Assembly: GCA_026713865.1 (NCBI GenBank)
Contig: JAPONQ010000067.1
Location: forward strand, 1-64,000
DNA length: 64,000 nucleotides
Reading direction: 5' to 3'
Source: Chloroflexota bacterium
Lineage (GTDB): Bacteria > Chloroflexota > Dehalococcoidia > UBA2979
Position 1 is the first letter of the stretch, and each line of letters opens with the position of its first letter. A program made the translations under genes and the position numbers. Positions 50,886-59,609 of this stretch are shown here, in pieces. Below the pieces are notes generated by a model. It was not told where the DNA came from. It was given only the letters and a program-made list of their open reading frames with translations, and made no database searches.

Positions 50886-50955
50886 GGACCCCTCCGGCCG
50901 CGGCCACCCGCGCGCCGCGACCGGCCGCCTCTCCGCGCCGCGCCGGCGCACGAGG

Positions 50956-52734
50956 TCAGAGCGGCCAGACGAGCAGGATCAGCGGCACCGCGACGGCCGT
51001 GATCACGGCCTCCAGGGGTAGCCCGAGCCGCCAGTAGTCCCCGAAGCGGTAGCCGCCAGGACCCATCACCAAGAGGTTCGACTGGTGACCGATCGGCGTC
51101 AGGAAGGCCGCCGAGGCGCCGACCGCGACGGCCATCAGGAAGGGGTCGGGCGAGACCGAGAGCCGGGTCGCGACGCCGAGTGCGATCGGCGCCATCAGGA
51201 CGGCGGCCGCGGTGTTGTTGACCAGGTCGGAGAGGAACATCGCGATGACCAGCACGGCGGCCACGGTCGTCCAGGCCGGCAGATCGCCGCTCACCGCGAC
51301 CAGTGCGCCGGCGGCGCGGGCCGCGACGCCGGTCTCCTCGAGGGCCCCGCCGACGGGGATCATCGCGCCGAGCAGCACGATCACCCTCCAGTCGATCGAT
51401 TCGTAGATCTCCTTCGGCGAGAGCAGCCCGACGAGCCCCATCACGGCGGCCGCGCCCGCCATCGCGACCTGGATGGGCAGCAGCCGGAGCGCGGCCGCCA
51501 TCAGCAGTGCCCCGCCGAAGATGGTGACCGCGAGCAGCGCTCGCCGCTCCCGGCGACCGACGCTGAGGCCGCGCTCGGCGAGCGGGAGACAGCTCAGCCT
51601 CTCAAGCGCGCTCGGCAGCTCCGCGCGGTTCGCCTGCAGCAGGAGCACGTCCCCGACCTCGATCACCGTCTCCCGCAGTCGGGAGCGGGACTGCCGGCCG
51701 CGGCGCGAGATCGCGAGCAGGTTGACGTGGTGGCGGCGGCGCAGGTCGGCGCCGACCACGGTCCTGGCGAGCAGGGGAGAGTCGGGCATCACCACCGCCT
51801 CGGCGACGACCACCTCGCCGCCGCCGAGCTCCGCGACCGCGCCGCCGCGCGAGCTGGCCACCTCCAGGCCGGCGTCGGCGACGAGCGCATCGAGGGCGTC
51901 GCCGCTCGCTTCGACGACCAGCACGTCACCCGCGCGCAGCTCCTCGAAGCTCGAGGGAAGCGCGAGCCGCCGATCGCCGCGCACGATCGCGGCCACGAGA
52001 AACTCCGCCTCGCAGGCGGCGCCGAGCTCGGCGATGCTCTGTCCGTGCGTTCGCGATCCCTCGGGGATCCGGAGCTCGAAGAGATAGTCGCCGATCTCGA
52101 AGAGGGTTCCGCTCGCCGCCGCGTCGCGCCGGGGGATCAGGCGCCACCCCACGAGGGCGATGAACGCGAGCCCCGCAAGCGCGACGCCGAGACCCACCGG
52201 CGCGAAATCGAACATCGCGAACGCCTCGCCCGACGCGTCGGCGCGGAAGGTCGCGATCACGATATTGGGGGGAGTCCCGACCAGCGTCACCAGCCCCCCG
52301 AGCAGCGAGGCGAAGGCGAGCGGCATGAGCACGGCGGATGGGCTGTTCCCGGACTGGCGGGCGATCCGGATGGCGGTCGGCATCAGCACCGCCAGCGCCC
52401 CGACGTTGTTGATGAAGGCCGAGAGCCCGGCGGCGAGTCCGGAGGTGGCGACGATCTGCCGGGTGGGCGTCCGGCCCACGCTCGTGAGCCAGCGGGCCAG
52501 GACGTCGACCGCCCCCGAGTTCTGCAGGCCCCGGCTGACGACCAGGACGCCGGCGACGGTGACGACGGCGGGGTGGCCGAAGCCGGCGAATGCCGCCTCG
52601 CCTGGAATGATGCCGAAGAGCACGAGCACCAGGAGCGCGAGCAGCGCCACGGCGTCGTAGCGCCAGCGCCCCCACACGAAGAACGCGAAGGTGAGGGCGA
52701 GCACGAGCAGGACGAGCAGTTGATCGGATTCCAC
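50956..52734 (-). CDS. SLC13-family permease with two central RCK_C domains
   Basis: 592-residue sodium/anion symporter-like protein (DASS/ArsB fold). The first membrane half has INNVGALAVLMP and LVGTPPNIVIATF; two TrkA-C (RCK_C) domains occupy about residues 205-370 (FELRIPEGSRTHGQSIAELG, AGDVLVVEASGD; VVVAEAVVMPDSPLLARTVV, VGDVLLLQANR); the second half has VNNTAAAVLMAPIA and TPIGHQSNLLVMGPGGY. Likely carries sulfate, a dicarboxylate or another anion under nucleotide control. GTG start. Convergent with the hydrolase genes. Confidence 0.88.
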   Translation of the reverse strand: MESDQLLVLLVLALTFAFFVWGRWRYDAVALLALLVLVLFGIIPGEAAFAGFGHPAVVTVAGVLVVSRGLQNSGAVDVLARWLTSVGRTPTRQIVATSGLAAGLSAFINNVGALAVLMPTAIRIARQSGNSPSAVLMPLAFASLLGGLVTLVGTPPNIVIATFRADASGEAFAMFDFAPVGLGVALAGLAFIALVGWRLIPRRDAAASGTLFEIGDYLFELRIPEGSRTHGQSIAELGAACEAEFLVAAIVRGDRRLALPSSFEELRAGDVLVVEASGDALDALVADAGLEVASSRGGAVAELGGGEVVVAEAVVMPDSPLLARTVVGADLRRRHHVNLLAISRRGRQSRSRLRETVIEVGDVLLLQANRAELPSALERLSCLPLAERGLSVGRRERRALLAVTIFGGALLMAAALRLLPIQVAMAGAAAVMGLVGLLSPKEIYESIDWRVIVLLGAMIPVGGALEETGVAARAAGALVAVSGDLPAWTTVAAVLVIAMFLSDLVNNTAAAVLMAPIALGVATRLSVSPDPFLMAVAVGASAAFLTPIGHQSNLLVMGPGGYRFGDYWRLGLPLEAVITAVAVPLILLVWPL

Positions 52735-52868
52735 GACCGGGCCAGCGTAGACGAAGGCCGCCCGCCCGTCGCACCGGCGCCGGGGTGCCCCGCGCCGCCG
52801 CCGGTTAGAGTGGGGCGAGGGCGGTCGATCCGCGGTGCTCCGGGTGCGGCGGCGACGCGAGGTGCGGC

Positions 52869-53687
52869 ATGGCTCAGCTCCGGAGGCGCCGGCTCGGGCG
52901 AACCGGGCTGTTCGTCTGCGAACTCGGTCTGGGAGCGATGGACACGCCGACGGCCGCCGAGGGGGCGGAGACGCTCGCGACCGCGCTCGACCTCGGCATC
53001 GACTTCGTCGACACGGCTCGTGAGTACGCCGGCAGCGAGTTCCTGATCGGGCAGCTGGTCCGCGCGCGCGGCGGCTCGGACTTCCACGTCGCGACCAAGA
53101 CGTTCAGCCACGGCATGGACAACAGCCAGCGCGATGTCGACCGCTCGCTCGCCATCCTCGGCGTGCCGCGCGCGAGCCTCTACCAGCTGCACGACATCTC
53201 GACGCGGGAGGCCTGGGACGAGGTGATGGCCGAGGAGGGAGCCCTCGCCGGGCTGAAGGTCGCGCAGTACCGGGGACTCATCGGGCACATCGGCATCTCC
53301 TCTCACAGCAACGACGTCCTGCGCGACGCCATCGACAGCGGCGAGTTCGACACGGTCATGCTCGAGTACTCCGCCTTCTTCCCGGAAACCGCCCCTCTCA
53401 TCGATCGCGCGCACGAGCGTGACGTCGGCGTCATCGTCATGCGGCCCCTGGGCGGCTCGGGCAGGACCAGCGCGATGCGCGGCCGGATCGCTCAGGGCGA
53501 CGCCGGGCCGCTGACGCCGGCGGCGCTGCTGCGCTATGTGCTCTCGCACCCGGGCGTCTCGGTCGCGATTCCCGGCGCACGCCACCCCTCCCGCATCCGC
53601 GAGAACGTGGCGACGGCTCAGGCCTACGAGCCGATGAGCGCGGGAGAGCGCCGGGGGCTCGAGCGCGCGGCCGGAGAGCTCTACTGA
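52869..53687 (+). CDS. Aldo/keto reductase
   Basis: 272-residue NAD(P)H-dependent TIM-barrel reductase. The tetrad is Asp and Tyr in FVDTAREYAGSE, Lys in VATKTF and His in YQLHDI; the cofactor end is SVAIPGARHPSRIRENV. Substrate unknown. GAGG lies eight bases before the ATG, and a TAGAGT hexamer at 52806 could be the -10 box. Divergent from the SLC13 gene. Confidence 0.88.
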   Translation: MAQLRRRRLGRTGLFVCELGLGAMDTPTAAEGAETLATALDLGIDFVDTAREYAGSEFLIGQLVRARGGSDFHVATKTFSHGMDNSQRDVDRSLAILGVPRASLYQLHDISTREAWDEVMAEEGALAGLKVAQYRGLIGHIGISSHSNDVLRDAIDSGEFDTVMLEYSAFFPETAPLIDRAHERDVGVIVMRPLGGSGRTSAMRGRIAQGDAGPLTPAALLRYVLSHPGVSVAIPGARHPSRIRENVATAQAYEPMSAGERRGLERAAGELY

Positions 53688-53703
53688 CCGCGACGGTGCC
53701 GCA

Positions 53704-53748
53704 GCGCGCGCCCCGGCCGACCCGCGGGGCCGGGCGCCGCGGGCGCGC
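53704..53748. terminator. GC-rich hairpin between converging genes
   Basis: CCCGGCC and GGCCGGG (53712-53718, 53728-53734) form the core stem, and outer arms GCGCGC (from 53704 and to 53748) can extend it. It sits between the stops of the aldo/keto reductase and the PH-like gene, so it can serve both. Confidence 0.45.
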
Positions 53749-53756
53749 GGCCGCCC

Positions 53757-54239
53757 CTAGTCGCCCTGCGCCTCCTCGGCCAGCCGGTTGAGGTGCGCGG
53801 CCAGCTCGTCGGGCCGGCGGCTGGTGAGGTAGTGCCGCCGTCCCCCGCGCGTGTCGACGACGACGCCCGTGCGCAGGAACGGCACCGAGCAGGCCCGCCC
53901 GGCGCGGCCGCGGTGCCTTCCCCAGCGCAGGCCCCAGCCCCCGTACGAGAGCCACGGATAGCGCTCGGGACGGGCTTCCTCGATCTCACGGCCGGCGATG
54001 TCGAGGCCCCAGGGGCCGAATCGCGCCCGCAGCATCTCCGGGTCGACCCGGAGACGCAGAACGCCGAGGATCCGGGACAGCGCCACCACGATGGCCGCCA
54101 GGAGAACGAGCATCGCCCCCGCCAGCGGCTCGCCGGCGCCGACCGCAAGCCAGCAGCCCCACGCCCCCATCGCGATCCCCGGGACTCGCAGCACGAGCGT
54201 GAACGCCCGGGCGCTCGGGATCTCCTCGACGTAGGTCAT
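53757..54239 (-). CDS. Two-helix membrane protein with PH-like domain
   Basis: 160 residues: two membrane helices (about 12-31 and 38-56), then a bacterial PH-like beta domain (LRVDPEMLRARFGPWGL, SYGGWGLRW, GVVVDTRGGRRHYLTSRRPDELAAHL). This layout recurs in actinobacterial and chloroflexotal membrane proteins of unknown function. The ATG at 54239 diverges from the hydrolase at 54287. Confidence 0.68.
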   Translation of the reverse strand: MTYVEEIPSARAFTLVLRVPGIAMGAWGCWLAVGAGEPLAGAMLVLLAAIVVALSRILGVLRLRVDPEMLRARFGPWGLDIAGREIEEARPERYPWLSYGGWGLRWGRHRGRAGRACSVPFLRTGVVVDTRGGRRHYLTSRRPDELAAHLNRLAEEAQGD

Positions 54240-54273
54240 CGCGGAGGCACGCTACCACGGCGCCGCGACACGA

Positions 54274-54279
54274 TAGGCT
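54274..54279 (+). promoter_or_regulatory. Possible -10 box (TAGGCT) of a leaderless hydrolase transcript
   Basis: TAGGCT ends seven bases before the ATG at 54287 and no ribosome site lies between. No -35 box is recognisable. Confidence 0.3.
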
Positions 54280-54286
54280 TGGCTCC

Positions 54287-55063
54287 ATGGAGGCGCTGAC
54301 CACGCGCGCCGGCTCGCAGCTGCGCTACCGGGACGAGGGCGCCGGCGACGACGCGCTACTCCTGGTTCACGGCTGGTGCTCCAGCGGACGGGCGTGGGAG
54401 CGGACGGCGCCCGCCTTCGCCCGTCGCGGCCGGGTCGTGCGCGTCGACCTCCGGGGCCACGGCGCCTCGGAGGCGCCGCCGCGCGGCGGCTACCTCTGGG
54501 GCGACTTCGCCGACGACCTGGAAGATCTGGTGGTCGCGCTCGGGCTCGCCCGGATCGTCGCCGTGGGCCACTCGATGGGAAGCCCCGTCTCGCTGGAGCT
54601 CGCCGGGCGCCTGCCGCGCGCCGTGGCAGGGGTCGTCGCCGTCGACGGGCTCTCCGGTCTCGGCCTCGCGTCCGGGCGGGCGGCGACGCACCCCTGGGTC
54701 GCGGCCCTCACGCCGACCAGCACGGCAGCGACGAGGCGGCGCCTCGTCGAGACGTTCCTCCCGGCCGCCGCACGGGGCCGCCGGATCGTGGCGGGCGACG
54801 CGGCGCGAGCCGATCCCGGAGCCGCCCTCGCCGCCTACCGCGACGCGGTGGTGACCGGCTCGCCGCGCGCGGCGTGGCGGGAGCGGGATCACCCGTTCCT
54901 CTACGTCGCCGCGAGTCGCAGCCGCCGCTCGGCGGCGGATGTGCGCGCCGTCATCCCCCGCGCGGAGTTCGGGCAGGTCGTGAACTCCGGCCACTACGTC
55001 CAGTTCGACGCCGCGGCTCAGCTGCACGCGATGCTCGACCGCTTCCTGGCGGGCATTCCGTAG
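54287..55063 (+). CDS. Alpha/beta hydrolase with canonical Ser nucleophile
   Basis: 258-residue soluble hydrolase; substrate unknown. HGWCSSGRAWERTAPAF (oxyanion), DLRGHGASEAPP, nucleophile elbow VGHSMGSPVSLELAG and catalytic His in NSGHYVQFDAAAQL. Unlike the fold members at 49172, 50055 and 63115, the Ser is intact. The acid-loop region (FLYVAASRSRRSAADV) lacks an obvious Asp at the usual place, so the acid residue is uncertain. Confidence 0.82.
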   Translation: MEALTTRAGSQLRYRDEGAGDDALLLVHGWCSSGRAWERTAPAFARRGRVVRVDLRGHGASEAPPRGGYLWGDFADDLEDLVVALGLARIVAVGHSMGSPVSLELAGRLPRAVAGVVAVDGLSGLGLASGRAATHPWVAALTPTSTAATRRRLVETFLPAAARGRRIVAGDAARADPGAALAAYRDAVVTGSPRAAWRERDHPFLYVAASRSRRSAADVRAVIPRAEFGQVVNSGHYVQFDAAAQLHAMLDRFLAGIP

Positions 55064-55099
55064 AGGCGCGAGGCCCGGCCGCGCGGGGAGGGCCCGGCG

Positions 55100-55942
55100 T
55101 CAGCTTCCGCGAGCGATCACCTCGACGTAGAGCCCGTGCAGCGCCCGCGGGTGGATCCAGTACGTGCCGCCCCCGCCTCCTGCGATGTCGGCGCCGGCCT
55201 CAGCGGCGGCCTCCGCGCCGGCGGCGAGATCCGGCACGCCGAAGACGACGACGTGCACACCCTCCCCCTCGGGATGCTCGCGGCCGGCGCGGCGGTCCAT
55301 CCGCGGCACGAGCGCCGACGCGGGTCCCGCCGGCGTGAGCAGCGTGAACATGCGCCGGCCGCCGCGCCCCACGCGCTGCCACTCCAGATCGCCGAAGGGC
55401 TGACGATGCAGCTCGCTGACCGTCTCCGTTCCGAGCAGGCGGTGGAACGTTGCGATCGCGCGATCGCGGTCGCGCACGGCGAGCCCGATGTGCGAGAGCG
55501 CGTAGGGGGCGTCGGCCGGCGGAAAGCGCGGGTCGTCGACCTCGGGCGCGATCTCGAAGCGCACGCCGTGCGCGGCCCGCAGGTCGGGACGCAGCCGTCC
55601 GCCCGAGCGCTGCTCGACGGAGCCCCCCGACGCGTCCAGCACCGCCGCCACCTCCGGCAGCTCCGTCGTGCGCCACACCGACAGGTAGTAGCCCTCCCCG
55701 CCGGGGTTGCGCTCGTCGGAGCGGCGCTCCATGACGTCGGCGAGCGGTCCCCGCGCGGTCGGCTCGAGCAGCCGGACCGAGCCCTCGCCTGCGGCGCCGA
55801 GATCGAGCCAGCGCGCTCCCTCCTCGGGATCGACCCCGGAGGCCTCGACCTCGAGCCGGAAGACGCGCCGGTACGCCTCGACCGCCACGTCGAGGTCGGC
55901 GACCGCGACCTGCAGCTGCGCGTAACGGAGCGCTTGTGCCAT
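55100..55942 (-). CDS. Second tandem VOC-superfamily protein
   Basis: 280 residues, same two-module plan as the gene at 44162 and clearly related: DERNPGGEGYYLSVWRT in module one and EHPEGEGVHVVVFGVPD in module two. Module one lacks both metal histidines (YAQLQVAV, GYYLSVW), while module two keeps His (LSHIGLAV), His (GVHVVVF) and Glu (GLYVEVI). This is the same asymmetry as in the other copy. ATG at 55942 has an AGGGGGA site. It follows the amidase gene by 29 bases on the same strand. Confidence 0.75.
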   Translation of the reverse strand: MAQALRYAQLQVAVADLDVAVEAYRRVFRLEVEASGVDPEEGARWLDLGAAGEGSVRLLEPTARGPLADVMERRSDERNPGGEGYYLSVWRTTELPEVAAVLDASGGSVEQRSGGRLRPDLRAAHGVRFEIAPEVDDPRFPPADAPYALSHIGLAVRDRDRAIATFHRLLGTETVSELHRQPFGDLEWQRVGRGGRRMFTLLTPAGPASALVPRMDRRAGREHPEGEGVHVVVFGVPDLAAGAEAAAEAGADIAGGGGGTYWIHPRALHGLYVEVIARGS

Positions 55943-55971
55943 GAAGGATCCCCCTGTTCTCTCGCCGCCCG

Positions 55972-57396
55972 CTACGCCTCGCCCGCGACCGGCGGCCAGC
56001 GATCGCGCCAGGGCGCGATCGCCTCGAAGGCGGCCGAGGCGCGGAGCACGGCGGCGTCGTCCCGCCAGCGGCCGACCATCTGCAGCCCGACCGGCAGTCC
56101 GTCGACCTCCCCGCAGGGCAGCGTGGCGGCCGGCTGCCCGGTCAGGTTGAAGGGGTAGGTAAAGGCGGTCCACTCCAGGAACCGGCGGGGGCGACCGGCG
56201 ACGCTTCCCGGTCCGTCGTCGCCCGCCGGGAAGGCCGTCACCGGCAGGGTCGGCGTCAGCAGCAGATCGTAGCGGTCGAAGAAGCGGCGCACGACGTCGA
56301 CGTAGGTGTTCTGCTCGAGAATCGCCCGCCCGTAGTCGGCACCGCTGTAGCGCGCGGCGTCGCGCACGACGCCAGCGAGGCCGGGGTCGAGTTGATCCTC
56401 GATCTCGTCGAGGCGCGGGCCGAAGAGGCCGGCCATACGGCACGACCAGATCACATCGAGCACCGGGTAGGGATCGCCGGCCTCCGGGTGCGCCTCCTCG
56501 ACCCTCGCGCCGAGCTCGGCCAGCCGGAGCGCCGCCGCCTCCGCCGCGTCGGCAACCTCATCCTCGACGGCCGCGTACCCGAGATCGCGCGACCAGGCGA
56601 CGCGAAGCCCGGCAAGGGCGTCGCCGCGCTCGCCATCGGCGCCCCCCTCCGCCGCCGCGGCGAGGTGGCCGCCGGCGGCGGGAAGCGACCAGCGATCCCG
56701 CGGATCGCTTCCCTCCATCACGTCGATCATGAGAGCCGCGTCGGCCACGGTGCGCGCGATCGGCCCCGAGTGCGAGAGCGTGGAGCCGGCCGGCCACTGC
56801 GGCACGCGACCGTAGGAGGGCTTGATGCCGTAGATCCCGCAGAACGCCGCCGGGATGCGGATCGAGCCGGCGCCGTCGGAGCCCTGCGCCAACGGGCCGA
56901 TCCCCGAAGAGACGGCCGCCGCCGCTCCTCCGCTCGACCCGCCGGCCGTCAGGCCCTCGCGCCACGGGTTCTGCGTGCTGCCGTGCACGCGGTTGGTGGT
57001 GTCGCCCTTCCACCCGTACTCGGAGGTATTGCTCTTCCCCAGCATCACCGCGCCGGCGCGGTACAGGCGCTCCACGAGCGGTGCATCCTCCGCGGGCACA
57101 TCGTCCGCGTGGAGCAGCGACCCGCGCGTGGTGCGGATGCCGGCGGTCGCGGTGAGATCCTTGATCGAAACCGGAACGCCGGCGACGGGGCCGGCGGAGC
57201 CCTCCGCGTAGGCGCGCTCGGCCGCGGCCGCCTGCGAGAGCGCGAGCTGGGGCGTCGGCGTGACGAAGGCGCGCAGGCGCGGCTCGAGCGACTCCAGCCG
57301 GTCGAGGACGGCACGCGCCACCTCGACGGGGGAGAGCGTGCGCCGCGCGTAGAGCGCGCGCAGCTCGACGGCGGAGAGGGCCCACGGCTCACTCAC
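55972..57396 (-). CDS. Amidase-signature family hydrolase
   Basis: 474 residues with the Ser-cisSer-Lys triad: Lys in VSIKDLTATAG, cis-Ser in TAGGSSGGAAAAV and Ser in GSDGAGSIRIPAAFCG. It differs from GatA in the blocks IKPSYGRVPQWPAGSTLSHSGPIARTV and FNLTGQPAATLPCG, which are typical of stand-alone amidases. Substrate unknown. GTG at 57396 chosen because homology begins at once; the frame runs on to 57552 through Arg-rich non-conserved codons. Probably co-transcribed with the VOC gene. Confidence 0.85.
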   Translation of the reverse strand: MSEPWALSAVELRALYARRTLSPVEVARAVLDRLESLEPRLRAFVTPTPQLALSQAAAAERAYAEGSAGPVAGVPVSIKDLTATAGIRTTRGSLLHADDVPAEDAPLVERLYRAGAVMLGKSNTSEYGWKGDTTNRVHGSTQNPWREGLTAGGSSGGAAAAVSSGIGPLAQGSDGAGSIRIPAAFCGIYGIKPSYGRVPQWPAGSTLSHSGPIARTVADAALMIDVMEGSDPRDRWSLPAAGGHLAAAAEGGADGERGDALAGLRVAWSRDLGYAAVEDEVADAAEAAALRLAELGARVEEAHPEAGDPYPVLDVIWSCRMAGLFGPRLDEIEDQLDPGLAGVVRDAARYSGADYGRAILEQNTYVDVVRRFFDRYDLLLTPTLPVTAFPAGDDGPGSVAGRPRRFLEWTAFTYPFNLTGQPAATLPCGEVDGLPVGLQMVGRWRDDAAVLRASAAFEAIAPWRDRWPPVAGEA

Positions 57397-57479
57397 GCCC
57401 CGCACGCTAGCCGATCGCTGCCGGCGCCTGCCACCGGCCCGGCCGTCCCGCCGATCGGACCGCGCCGTCGAGAGGGGGC

Positions 57480-57502
57480 GGCGGCGCGCGGTGCGCGCCG
57501 CC
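57480..57502. promoter_or_regulatory. 10-bp perfect hairpin in the amidase/importer divergent region
   Basis: GGCGGCGCGC and GCGCGCCGCC (57480-57489, 57493-57502) flank a GGT loop. Downstream (about 57535-57590) is the most AT-rich stretch of the 251-base gap, where the importer promoter most likely lies. I saw no cobalamin-riboswitch B12 box and no clear Fur or DtxR box. Confidence 0.35.
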
Positions 57503-57647
57503 ACGGTCGAGACGGGCGGCCCGCCCGGGAGATTCGCGTGATTATCGCGCACCTTCGCGCAGTTTTAGTGAGTATTTCGAGCTTGCCGCAGCGGGCGCGC
57601 AGCCCAACGATCGGCACCGCCCGCAGACATCGCACGAAGGAGTCACG

Positions 57648-58595
57648 GTGAAGCAGCGGCGACGTATGTTCGGACCAGTCGGAGCGATCGCCCTGGTCCT
57701 CGCCGCGGTCGCGGCGGCGTGCGGCGGCGAGAGCGAGGGCGGGCCGGCGCCCGCGGACGGCGACTCCGCCTACCCGGTCACCGTGACCGACCTCCTCGGC
57801 CGCGCCGTCACCATCGACTCGGCGCCCGAGCGCGTGGTCACGACCAGCCCCTCCGCCATCGAGCTGCTCGCGGACGTCGGCGGCACGGCCATCGCGCGGT
57901 CGACCACGGCCACCGCGCTTCCCGGGTCCGCCGAGCTGGCGGACGTCGGCCCCTCCTACGGCCCCTCCTTCGAGCAGATCGTGGCTCTCGATCCCGATCT
58001 GGTGATAGCCGACGCCTCGGCGCAGGCGCACCTGGCCGGCGCATTCGAGCAGGCTCTCGCGGGGACGCCGACGCTCTTCGTCGGTGCGCGCGCCTACGCC
58101 GATCTCGCCGCCTCGGCGCGCATCCTGGGACGGGCGATCGGGAACCCCGACGGGGGCGAGGCAGCGGCGGCCGCGTTCGAGCAGATCGCCGGGGAGCTCG
58201 GCGGCGGCGGCGACCCCGCGCCTCGCGTGCTGGTCCTGGTGGCGGGTCGCGACGGCACGCTCTCCGCGGCGCTCGATGCCTCCTTCATCGGCGATCTCGT
58301 GGCTTTGCTCGGAGCCGAGAACGTCGCTGCCTCACTCCCGCAGTCCGGACCGGTGCCGGGGTACGCGCTGCTCTCTCCCGAGTCCATCGTCAGCCTCGAC
58401 CCGGAGGTGCTGCTGATCATCACCCCCGGCGGAGGCCCCTCGATCGCGCAGCTCGTCAGCGCGCGGCTGCCGGATCTCGCCGCGGTCAGGTCCGGGCGCG
58501 TCCACGAGGTCGACCTCGAGGTCTATCTGCAGGCACCCGGACCGCGCTCGCGCGAGGGCCTGCGCGCGCTCGACGCGCTCATCCATCCCGGGTAG
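57648..58595 (+). CDS. Metallophore/cobalamin ABC importer, substrate-binding lipoprotein
   Basis: 315-residue solute-binding protein of the BtuF/FepB class. Lipoprotein signal: basic start, hydrophobic stretch and lipobox ending at Cys25 (AVAAACGG), then a Gly/Glu linker. The mature part has VTDLLGRAVTIDSAPERVVTTSPSA, IVALDPDLVIAD and the closing SIVSLDPEVLLIITPG typical of the two-lobe fold. AAGGAG lies seven bases before the GTG. First gene of a complete import operon; ligand (siderophore, haem or corrinoid) not decidable. Confidence 0.87.
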   Translation: MKQRRRMFGPVGAIALVLAAVAAACGGESEGGPAPADGDSAYPVTVTDLLGRAVTIDSAPERVVTTSPSAIELLADVGGTAIARSTTATALPGSAELADVGPSYGPSFEQIVALDPDLVIADASAQAHLAGAFEQALAGTPTLFVGARAYADLAASARILGRAIGNPDGGEAAAAAFEQIAGELGGGGDPAPRVLVLVAGRDGTLSAALDASFIGDLVALLGAENVAASLPQSGPVPGYALLSPESIVSLDPEVLLIITPGGGPSIAQLVSARLPDLAAVRSGRVHEVDLEVYLQAPGPRSREGLRALDALIHPG

Positions 58596-58613
58596 CGGCG
58601 GCCGCCTCCCCCA

Positions 58614-59609
58614 GTGCTGGTCGCGGGACGCCGCCGCCTCCGCCCGGCCCCGGCCCTCGCCGGGGCCTCGGTCGCGCTGCTCGCAGCGGCGGTGATCGCC
58701 GTCTCGCTCGGCGCCGTGCACCTCGCCCTCGGGGAGGTCGTGGCCGGGCTCTTCGACTCCGGCGACGACGCCACGCGGCGCATCGTGTGGCAGCTGCGTG
58801 TGCCGCGCGTGCTGACCGCGGGTCTCGTCGGCGCGCACCTCGGCGTCGCGGGGGCGCTGCTGCAGGGGGTGACGCGCAACCCGCTCGCCGACCCCCACAT
58901 CCTCGGCTTCTCCTCGGGGGCGGGTCTCGTCGCCGTGGCGCTGGTGGTCTGGGCGCCCGGCGCGCCCGGGACGCTCGCGCCGGCCGGCGCCTTCGCCGGG
59001 TCGCTGCTGTCGGCGGCCGTCGTCTACGCGCTCGCCTGGCGCGGCGGCATCTCTCCCGTCCGCTTCGCCCTCTCCGGCGTCGCCGTGGCCGCGCTCTTCA
59101 CCGCCCTCTCGGCCGCGGCCATCTCACTCTCAGATCTCTTCACCCAGGCCGCGCTCTCCTTCCTCGTCGGCGGCCTGCTGGGCACGGGCTGGGATGACCC
59201 CACGCGCGTCGCCCCCTACACGGCGGCGGGCGCGATCGCCGCCGTCGCCCTCGCCCGGTCGCTCAACGTGCTCGCGCTCGGCGACGACGTGGCGCGCGGC
59301 CTCGGCATGCGCGTCGAGCGCGTGCGGCTGGGCGCGATCGCAGCCGCCGCTGCGCTCACCGGGTCGGCCGTCGCCGTGAGCGGAATACTCGCCTTCGTGG
59401 GACTCGTGGCCCCGCACGCGGCGCGTCTTCTCGTCGGCGGCGATCACCGCCTCGTGCTGCCACTCTCCGGGCTGCTGGGCGCCACGGTGCTCGTGCTCGC
59501 CGACACCGTGGCCAGAACCGTCTGGGCCCCGGCGGAGATTCCCGCCGGCATCGTGACGGCGATCGTCGGCGCGCCCGTGCTCCTGATCCTGATCCGGACG
59601 CGCACATGA
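58614..59609 (+). CDS. FecCD/BtuC-type ABC importer permease
   Basis: 331-residue membrane permease with about ten helices. Signatures: RVPRVLTAGLVGAHLGVAGALLQGVTRNPLADPHILGFSSGA and the cytoplasmic coupling region GILAFVGLVAPHAARLLVGGDHRLVLPLSGLLGA (read as adjacent blocks). GTG start 18 bases after the lipoprotein gene; its stop overlaps the ATPase start. It forms the homodimeric channel of the importer. Confidence 0.9.
   Translation: MLVAGRRRLRPAPALAGASVALLAAAVIAVSLGAVHLALGEVVAGLFDSGDDATRRIVWQLRVPRVLTAGLVGAHLGVAGALLQGVTRNPLADPHILGFSSGAGLVAVALVVWAPGAPGTLAPAGAFAGSLLSAAVVYALAWRGGISPVRFALSGVAVAALFTALSAAAISLSDLFTQAALSFLVGGLLGTGWDDPTRVAPYTAAGAIAAVALARSLNVLALGDDVARGLGMRVERVRLGAIAAAAALTGSAVAVSGILAFVGLVAPHAARLLVGGDHRLVLPLSGLLGATVLVLADTVARTVWAPAEIPAGIVTAIVGAPVLLILIRTRT

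Noticed and set aside
57397-57647. Cobalamin riboswitch ahead of the BtuF-like gene
   Set aside because: No B12-box-like sequence and no characteristic multi-helix arrangement could be found by eye.
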